Part shown: positions 3,958 to 7,454 of the stretch, in pieces | Numbering within the stretch: position 1 is the stretch's first letter | How the letters are laid out: each line of letters starts with the position of its first letter | Source of the DNA: Dethiothermospora halolimnae | GTDB taxonomy: Bacteria > Bacillota > Clostridia > Tissierellales > VENL01 | Length of the DNA stretch: 7,454 nucleotides | Assembly (NCBI RefSeq): GCF_037577855.1 | Contig: NZ_JBAKFX010000099.1 | Span: 1 to 7,454 of the forward strand | Direction of reading: 5' to 3' | Notes under the pieces: generated by a model | Told to the model about the DNA's origin: nothing | What the model saw: only the letters and a program-made list of their open reading frames with translations | The model's database searches: none | Program-made: the position numbers and the translations under genes

Positions 3958-5532
3958 TTATCTAATTCCACCCTCTGTATAATTATTTCCTGCATTCCAA
4001 AGTAAATACTCATTAACTCCAGCATCTTCTAAAGCTTTTATCTGTGCCTCAAGTTCTTTAGGTCCATAGTTTATATATCCCTTAACCCAAGTTGCAGTAA
4101 AGTCTTGAATCCACGGTCTTACCACAGCAGGAGTTTTTATATTTTCATTTCTCTCAACAGAATCTAAAGTACATTCATATACAGTTTTATATGGATTGGC
4201 ATCTGGAATAGGTACTCCATAGGTTCCCCTTGCATAGTGACTAGGATATATCATTGGGGAGATAATGTCTACATAATTACTTATAGCTTCCCAATGTTGA
4301 CCTATGCCCATATCATCCCTAACGGAAGGAACTAATCCAAATACATCTGCTGATATATATACTCCCATTGGAGATAATTCTTTTCTAGCTTCCTTTAGGA
4401 AGTTTTGTATTGCTAGTGCCTTTGATTCATTTAATTTATTTTGGTAATCTAAATGTTTGTCCAATTTACCACCGTTACTTGCAGGGAAACGAACATAATC
4501 AAATTGTATTTCATTAAATCCTAATTCAGCAGCTTCTTTAGATACTCCGATAATATACTTCCATAGATCCCTATTATATGGGGTTGTCCATTTAACTTTA
4601 CTGTTTATAAAGGGCTCACCTGACTTATATCTTATTATTGTATTAGGATGGGTTCTAGCATATTGAGGATCTTTAAAAGAAACAACTCTACCTATAACAT
4701 AAATATCATTTTCTTTAAGTTTCTTTATAAGTTCCTTTGCATACTCTATATCCCTAGCATGACTGTTTGCCTCAGGAACAATCTCTTCAACCGTTTTACT
4801 TTCAAATAACATTTTACCATCATCATCTTTGATATCTATAACAAAAGTATTAATGTTAGTTCTATTGGCAAGGGCAATTAACTCATCTACTTTTTTAGTA
4901 CTTTGTCCACTTGTTCTTGTTAAGAAAACCCCTTTAGCTTCTACTCTGGGATTATTTTCATATTCCTTAACCTTATCAATCGGTTCAAAGTCAAGACTTT
5001 TATCAAAGTTTAAGTAATTATAAGCAGAAGAATTGCTTAAGTCTTCTTTATTTTTAGTAGTATATTTAGCTGAAATATATCTATCTAAATTATCTTGCTT
5101 ATCTTCTAATTTAATTTGATACCATAAAATATCATGGTTAGGATCTTTTATCTCATCTAAAACTATTACTTCTTGACCCTTAGCCACAGCTCCTAAGACT
5201 TTACTATTATCGTAGTCCGGAGTATTTCTAATACTTAATGAACTTAAAGTAACATAGGCTTTAACTACACCGTCTGAAGAATTATTGCTATCTTTTTCAG
5301 AGTCTTTGTCTGTTGTTTCATCATTAGTTTTTTCCTCATCTTTTGACTCATCATCAGTATCATTTTTATCTTCTTCGTTTGTTTCATCATTACTTTGTTT
5401 CTGCTCTTTATCATCATACACCTCATCTTTAACATTATCATCAGTTGTAACAGTAGCAGGTTGATCACAACCAACGAAGATAGATAAGATCATAAAGGCG
5501 GATAAAATTAGTACAATAATTTTTTTCTTCAT
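3958..5532 (-). CDS. lipoprotein with SH3-like and DUF4015 glycoside-hydrolase-like domains
   Basis: This is a 524-residue predicted surface lipoprotein. Residues 1-22 are a signal peptide ending in the lipobox FVGC, so Cys22 would be lipidated. Residues ~25-87 are a D/E/K/N/S-rich low-complexity linker. Residues ~88-158 look like a bacterial SH3 domain (SLSIRNTPD, GQEVIVLDE, WYQIKL), often a cell-wall binder. Residues ~198-520 match DUF4015 (PF13200), a putative glycoside hydrolase TIM barrel: VFLTRTSG, FVIDIKDDDG, EIQFDYVRFP (342-350), ISADVFG (393-399), ISPMIYPSHY (424-433). Asp345 is an obvious acidic candidate in the barrel. The substrate is unknown; cell-wall or extracellular polysaccharide is a reasonable guess. 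The ATG has AAGGGAG 7 nt upstream. It has its own promoter and terminator and is divergent from sigI-rsgI; a SigI link is possible but not shown. Confidence 0.88.
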   Translation of the reverse strand: MKKKIIVLILSAFMILSIFVGCDQPATVTTDDNVKDEVYDDKEQKQSNDETNEEDKNDTDDESKDEEKTNDETTDKDSEKDSNNSSDGVVKAYVTLSSLSIRNTPDYDNSKVLGAVAKGQEVIVLDEIKDPNHDILWYQIKLEDKQDNLDRYISAKYTTKNKEDLSNSSAYNYLNFDKSLDFEPIDKVKEYENNPRVEAKGVFLTRTSGQSTKKVDELIALANRTNINTFVIDIKDDDGKMLFESKTVEEIVPEANSHARDIEYAKELIKKLKENDIYVIGRVVSFKDPQYARTHPNTIIRYKSGEPFINSKVKWTTPYNRDLWKYIIGVSKEAAELGFNEIQFDYVRFPASNGGKLDKHLDYQNKLNESKALAIQNFLKEARKELSPMGVYISADVFGLVPSVRDDMGIGQHWEAISNYVDIISPMIYPSHYARGTYGVPIPDANPYKTVYECTLDSVERNENIKTPAVVRPWIQDFTATWVKGYINYGPKELEAQIKALEDAGVNEYLLWNAGNNYTEGGIR

Positions 5533-5578
5533 TAAATGACTCCCTTCTTATTTTTATATGTTTATATAATTGTAAAAT

Positions 5579-5610
5579 ACCTTATATTATAAAATTATAT
5601 GGTATAAGGT
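5579..5610. promoter_or_regulatory. operator-like inverted repeat across the lipoprotein promoter
   Basis: ACCTTATA (5579-5586) and TATAAGGT (5603-5610) are perfect 8-bp arms separated by 16 nt. One arm lies in the promoter spacer and the other near the predicted start, so a bound repressor would cover the -10 box. The binding protein is unknown. Confidence 0.5.
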
Positions 5611-5622
5611 GTCGAAATACAA
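5594..5622 (-). promoter_or_regulatory. sigma-A-type promoter of the lipoprotein gene
   Basis: On the minus strand, TTGTAT (5622-5617), exactly 17 nt, then TATAAT (5599-5594). The predicted start is near 5587, giving a ~55-nt leader before the ATG at 5532. The match and spacing are good; activity is inferred. Confidence 0.75.
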
Positions 5623-5711
5623 TAGTATAGTAGAAAAATATTAATAAAAATTTTTCCATGAGAGGTATAAAAAAATAGAAAGAAATATTATGCCTACAAT
5701 TTTAGAAAAAT

Positions 5712-5739
5712 TTGCTTTTTATTTTAACAATTATATAAT
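5712..5739 (+). promoter_or_regulatory. sigma-A-type promoter ahead of the sigI leader
   Basis: TTGCTT (5712-5717), 16 nt, TATAAT (5734-5739). A second TATAAT lies at 5741-5746 with a poorer -35 (TTTATT). Either puts the start within a few bases of the left arm of the structured element at 5754, so the element would be at or near the 5' end of the transcript. Confidence 0.6.
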
Positions 5740-5753
5740 ATATAATCTAAATT

Positions 5754-5912
5754 AGGTATTCGGAAGAAAATAATAAGTCAAAGATGCGACGGATATTTTG
5801 TATCAGACAAGGAGGCAGAATTCGTTGATAGTGGACTATAAGCGTGTTCTGCCGACGCAGTATGATGCAAAATAGACTAGCATACTGACTTATTATTTTT
5901 TTCCGAATGCCT
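5754..5912 (+). ncRNA. structured RNA or leader element upstream of sigI (unrecognised class)
   Basis: The ~160-nt region folds on paper into one long stem. The outer arms 5754-5780 and 5886-5912 pair over 27 positions, with only G-U exceptions to Watson-Crick pairing. Inside are ATGC/GCAT (5784-5787 with 5880-5883), a 12-bp helix with one G-U (5794-5805 with 5863-5874), and an apical hairpin: GGCAGAAT/GTTCTGCC (5814-5821 with 5846-5853), CGTT/AGCG, ATAG/CTAT and a TGGA loop. The right arm contains TGACTTATTA followed by seven Ts, so the closing stem could act as a terminator. It carries an internal Shine-Dalgarno sequence and mini-ORF. I do not recognise it as a known riboswitch, 6S or SRP RNA. 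Alternatives are a MITE (TTA occurs at both outer edges) or a free-standing sRNA. Confidence 0.6.
5825..5875 (+). CDS. possible 16-codon leader peptide in the sigI leader
   Basis: A perfect AAGGAGG (5809-5815) lies 9 nt before a TTG that opens the frame MIVDYKRVLPTQYDAK, stop TAG at 5873-5875. An in-frame GTG (5831) is a less well spaced alternative. The last codons are the 3' arm of the 12-bp helix (5863-5874), and the whole frame overlaps the apical hairpin, so translation would have to unfold the element. That is the layout of a translation-coupled attenuator. No sequence family is recognised. A chance Shine-Dalgarno sequence in a structured RNA is the alternative. Confidence 0.35.
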   Translation: MIVDYKRVLPTQYDAK

Positions 5913-5968
5913 TAAGTACTTAAAAATATAAACTTTTACGTATTACTATAATGCAAGGTGGTGAGGTT

Positions 5969-6703
5969 TTGGGTAGAATTCTTAAACTTTTTAAGAAGAA
6001 AAATTCAACATTAGAGAAAAGATTAAGAAAAATTAAAAGTGGGGATATTGAGGAGAGGGAAAAATTAATATCTGATTATACCCCTTTTATCATAAAAACA
6101 ATAACAAAAGTAACCAATAGATATATTGAAACAGAGAATGACGATGAATACAGTATAGGCCTTGGAGCATTTAATGAATCAATTGATAAATATGATTTTA
6201 AGAAAGGCAATTTTATAAGTTTTTCTAGTATGATTATTAGAAATAGAATAATCGACTATAAAAGGAAAAATACAGGGAATAATAAAGCTATTTTAATTGA
6301 TAGAGATGATTATAATAGGGAGATTAATAGTCAATTAAAAACTTCTAGCTTCACTGAAAATTATCATGTAAAGGAACAAATTAATAGATTTGAGAAAGAA
6401 TTGAAAAAGTTTAATATAAAATTAGATGATTTGATTGAGAGTTCTCCAAAGCACATAGATACGAGATTAAATTCCATAAAAATAGCCAGATTTATATTAG
6501 ATAATGGGGAAATTAAATCTAAGTTATATAAAAGTAAACAAATGCCAGTAAAAAAAATAACAGAAAGCATAGGCTTTAGTGCTAAAGTTTTAAAGGGAAA
6601 TAGAAAGTTTATTATAGCTACACTAATCATATTAGATAGCGATTTAGATGTTTTAAAAAATTATGTGTTAGAAGTTGAAAGGAGGGATGACTATGGTATA
6701 TAG
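5969..6703 (+). CDS. sigI: RNA polymerase sigma factor SigI
   Basis: This is a sigma-70-family factor of the SigI group, an alternative sigma factor tied to heat and cell-envelope stress in Bacillus and to polysaccharide sensing in cellulolytic clostridia. The start is placed at TTG 5969, because AAGGTGGTGA (5955-5964) precedes it at proper spacing, while the in-frame ATG at 5951 has no ribosome binding site; using it would add six residues (MQGGEV). Numbering from that ATG (250 residues): DDEYSIGLGAFNESIDKYD (64-82) is the sigma region 2 core, FSSMIIRNRIIDYKRK (91-106) follows, and SPKHIDTRLNSIKIA (165-179) is the SigI C-terminal signature, almost the same as in B. subtilis SigI. A helix-turn-helix region lies at ~198-225. 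Length matches the family (B. subtilis SigI, about 250). The end overlaps rsgI by 11 nt, implying translational coupling. Codon use is strongly AT-biased, like its neighbours. Confidence 0.95.
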   Translation: MGRILKLFKKKNSTLEKRLRKIKSGDIEEREKLISDYTPFIIKTITKVTNRYIETENDDEYSIGLGAFNESIDKYDFKKGNFISFSSMIIRNRIIDYKRKNTGNNKAILIDRDDYNREINSQLKTSSFTENYHVKEQINRFEKELKKFNIKLDDLIESSPKHIDTRLNSIKIARFILDNGEIKSKLYKSKQMPVKKITESIGFSAKVLKGNRKFIIATLIILDSDLDVLKNYVLEVERRDDYGI

Positions 6704-7454
6704 AGGGAAAATTATAAAGGAAAATAAAGGAGAAAATATAGTATTAACAAAGGATTATAGATATATAAAAATTAAGAGAAAAGAAGGGTGTCAGTTGGGA
6801 AAAGAAATAATTTTTACCGATGATGATATAATTAGTAGAAATAACAAAAGACATATAAAGTACAGTATTGTTGCTGCCCTAATGATATTTATAATAGGTT
6901 CATTTGTATATAATAATATAGTGTCAGAAAACCTAGGAAGTGCCTATGCTATAGTTAGCTTAGATATAAATCCCAGTGTTGAGTTTGAGATAACAGATGA
7001 TTATATTGTAAAGAATGTTAGTGCCATAAATAAAGAGGGAAATGACTTAATAATAAAAGATATGATAGGAATGGATATAAATAAGGCTATAAATATTAGT
7101 ATAGAAAAGGCCATTAATGGAAGATATTTAACAAGTACTAATAATATTGTGCTCATATCCAAAGTACAATTGCAAGAAAATGATGATGTTAGCTTTGAAA
7201 ATAATATTATAAAAAGCATAAAAAGTAATATTAAAGATAAGAATCTGAAAATTATATATATGGAAGGTAATAAAGAAGATTATAGTAATAGAGAAGATAA
7301 TGATGTGTCTATAGGAAAATATCAGTTGTATAAAAGTGTACTAGGAGATAAAGAAGATATTAGGGAGTTAAAAGGTATGAAAGTGAAGGAAATACTTGAA
7401 GTTAAAGAAGAAAGAAGAAAGAAGAAAGAAGAAATAAAAGATGAAAAAAAAGAA
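6693..7454 (+). CDS. rsgI: anti-sigma-I factor RsgI (partial, runs off the window)
   Basis: An open frame of 254 codons begins at ATG 6693 and stays open to the window end. GGAGG (6681-6685) sits 7 nt upstream; an in-frame ATG at 6687 is too close to it. Residues 1-~50 match the RsgI N-terminal anti-sigma segment (VYRGKIIKENKGENIVLT), which holds SigI in the cytoplasm. One membrane span lies at ~57-73. The external part starts with AIVSLDINPSVEFEI (86-100). N93-P94 matches the Asn-Pro bond reported to be autoproteolysed in RsgI proteins before regulated membrane proteolysis releases SigI. Residues ~238-254 form a K/E-rich linker. The C-terminal sensor domain lies beyond the window, so the signal sensed cannot be stated. 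Its gene overlaps sigI, as expected for this two-gene switch. Confidence 0.93.
   Translation, partial: MVYRGKIIKENKGENIVLTKDYRYIKIKRKEGCQLGKEIIFTDDDIISRNNKRHIKYSIVAALMIFIIGSFVYNNIVSENLGSAYAIVSLDINPSVEFEITDDYIVKNVSAINKEGNDLIIKDMIGMDINKAINISIEKAINGRYLTSTNNIVLISKVQLQENDDVSFENNIIKSIKSNIKDKNLKIIYMEGNKEDYSNREDNDVSIGKYQLYKSVLGDKEDIRELKGMKVKEILEVKEERRKKKEEIKDEKKE
7407..7434 (+). repeat. four perfect tandem copies of GAAGAAA inside rsgI
   Basis: GAAGAAA repeats at 7407, 7414, 7421 and 7428 without a mismatch. The unit is 7 bp, so gain or loss of one copy shifts the rsgI frame between the anti-sigma/membrane part and whatever lies downstream. In frame it encodes part of the K/E/R-rich linker. Homopurine bias of such linkers could produce it by chance. 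Confidence 0.8.

Noticed and set aside
4829..5017. Plus-strand 62-codon frame antisense to the lipoprotein gene
   Set aside because: It lies wholly within a well-supported gene and has no ribosome binding site or recognisable family.
5265..5474. Minus-strand 69-codon frame inside the lipoprotein gene
   Set aside because: It is an alternate frame of the acidic low-complexity linker; the Met/Lys-rich translation is a composition artefact.
5754..5912. Known riboswitch classes, 6S RNA or SRP RNA
   Set aside because: From memory, core motifs of c-di-GMP, TPP, FMN, cobalamin, lysine, glycine, purine and ZTP riboswitches and the SRP loop are absent; a 6S-like central bubble is not clear. This is memory only, not a search.
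5947..5952. TATAAT just before sigI as a promoter
   Set aside because: No -35 lies at 16-18 nt (AAATAT there), and a start point would fall at or inside the sigI coding region.
5533..5968. SigI-dependent promoter (C-rich -35, CGAA-like -10) for autoregulation
   Set aside because: No C-run motif with suitable spacing was found on either strand of the intergenic region; only sigma-A-type boxes are convincing.
6364..7219. Minus-strand frames antisense to sigI and rsgI (6364-6630, 7001-7219)
   Set aside because: Both lie within well-supported genes; hydrophobic translations are expected from the complement of AT-rich coding DNA.

Overview
The window looks like a low-GC Clostridia or Tissierellia-type Firmicute. 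The evidence is AT-rich intergenic DNA, AGGAGG-type ribosome binding sites, a clostridial rRNA-tRNA operon end, a lipoprotein with a DUF4015-type domain, and a SigI/RsgI sigma/anti-sigma pair. The species cannot be named from what is visible.

Layout. Positions 1-198 are the 3' end of 23S rRNA. A 272-nt spacer follows with its own strong promoter-like sequence (TTGACA-N17-TATTAT), then 5S rRNA (471-586) and a same-strand cluster of 13 tRNA genes: Asn, Leu, fMet, Met, Glu, Val, Asp, Tyr, Gly(GCC), Gly(TCC), Ser, Pro, Phe. A broken copy of tRNA-Gly lies between Tyr and Gly(GCC). The cluster ends at a bidirectional terminator (2592-2625). Five spacers downstream of tRNA genes are filled almost exactly by one AT-rich, ~115-130 bp palindromic repeat, always in the same orientation. 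The hairpin at its right end is conserved by compensatory base changes. A second, unrelated short repeat family occurs four times (1081-1112, 2562-2589, 2640-2674, 3895-3921).

Two minus-strand genes follow: a short Na/Pi-cotransporter-type membrane protein (2809-3765) and a lipoprotein with an acidic linker, an SH3-like domain and a DUF4015 glycoside-hydrolase-like TIM barrel (3958-5532). Terminators separate them, so they are probably expressed independently. The transporter gene has a 38-nt hairpin abutting its Shine-Dalgarno sequence. The lipoprotein gene has a good sigma-A-type promoter straddled by a palindrome.

Divergently on the plus strand, a sigma-A-type promoter (5712-5739) leads into a ~160-nt region (5754-5912) that folds on paper into one long stem-loop. 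It contains an internal perfect Shine-Dalgarno sequence and a 16-codon mini-ORF, then comes sigI (about 5969-6703, probably TTG start). rsgI overlaps the sigI end by 11 nt and runs off the window. RsgI carries the N-terminal anti-sigma segment, one membrane span and the Asn-Pro motif known as the autoproteolysis site in this family. By family knowledge the pair would sense an extracellular signal and release SigI. The structured leader with a mini-ORF suggests a further, possibly undescribed, layer of control. The rsgI reading frame also contains four perfect 7-bp repeats (7407-7434), whose slippage would shift the frame.
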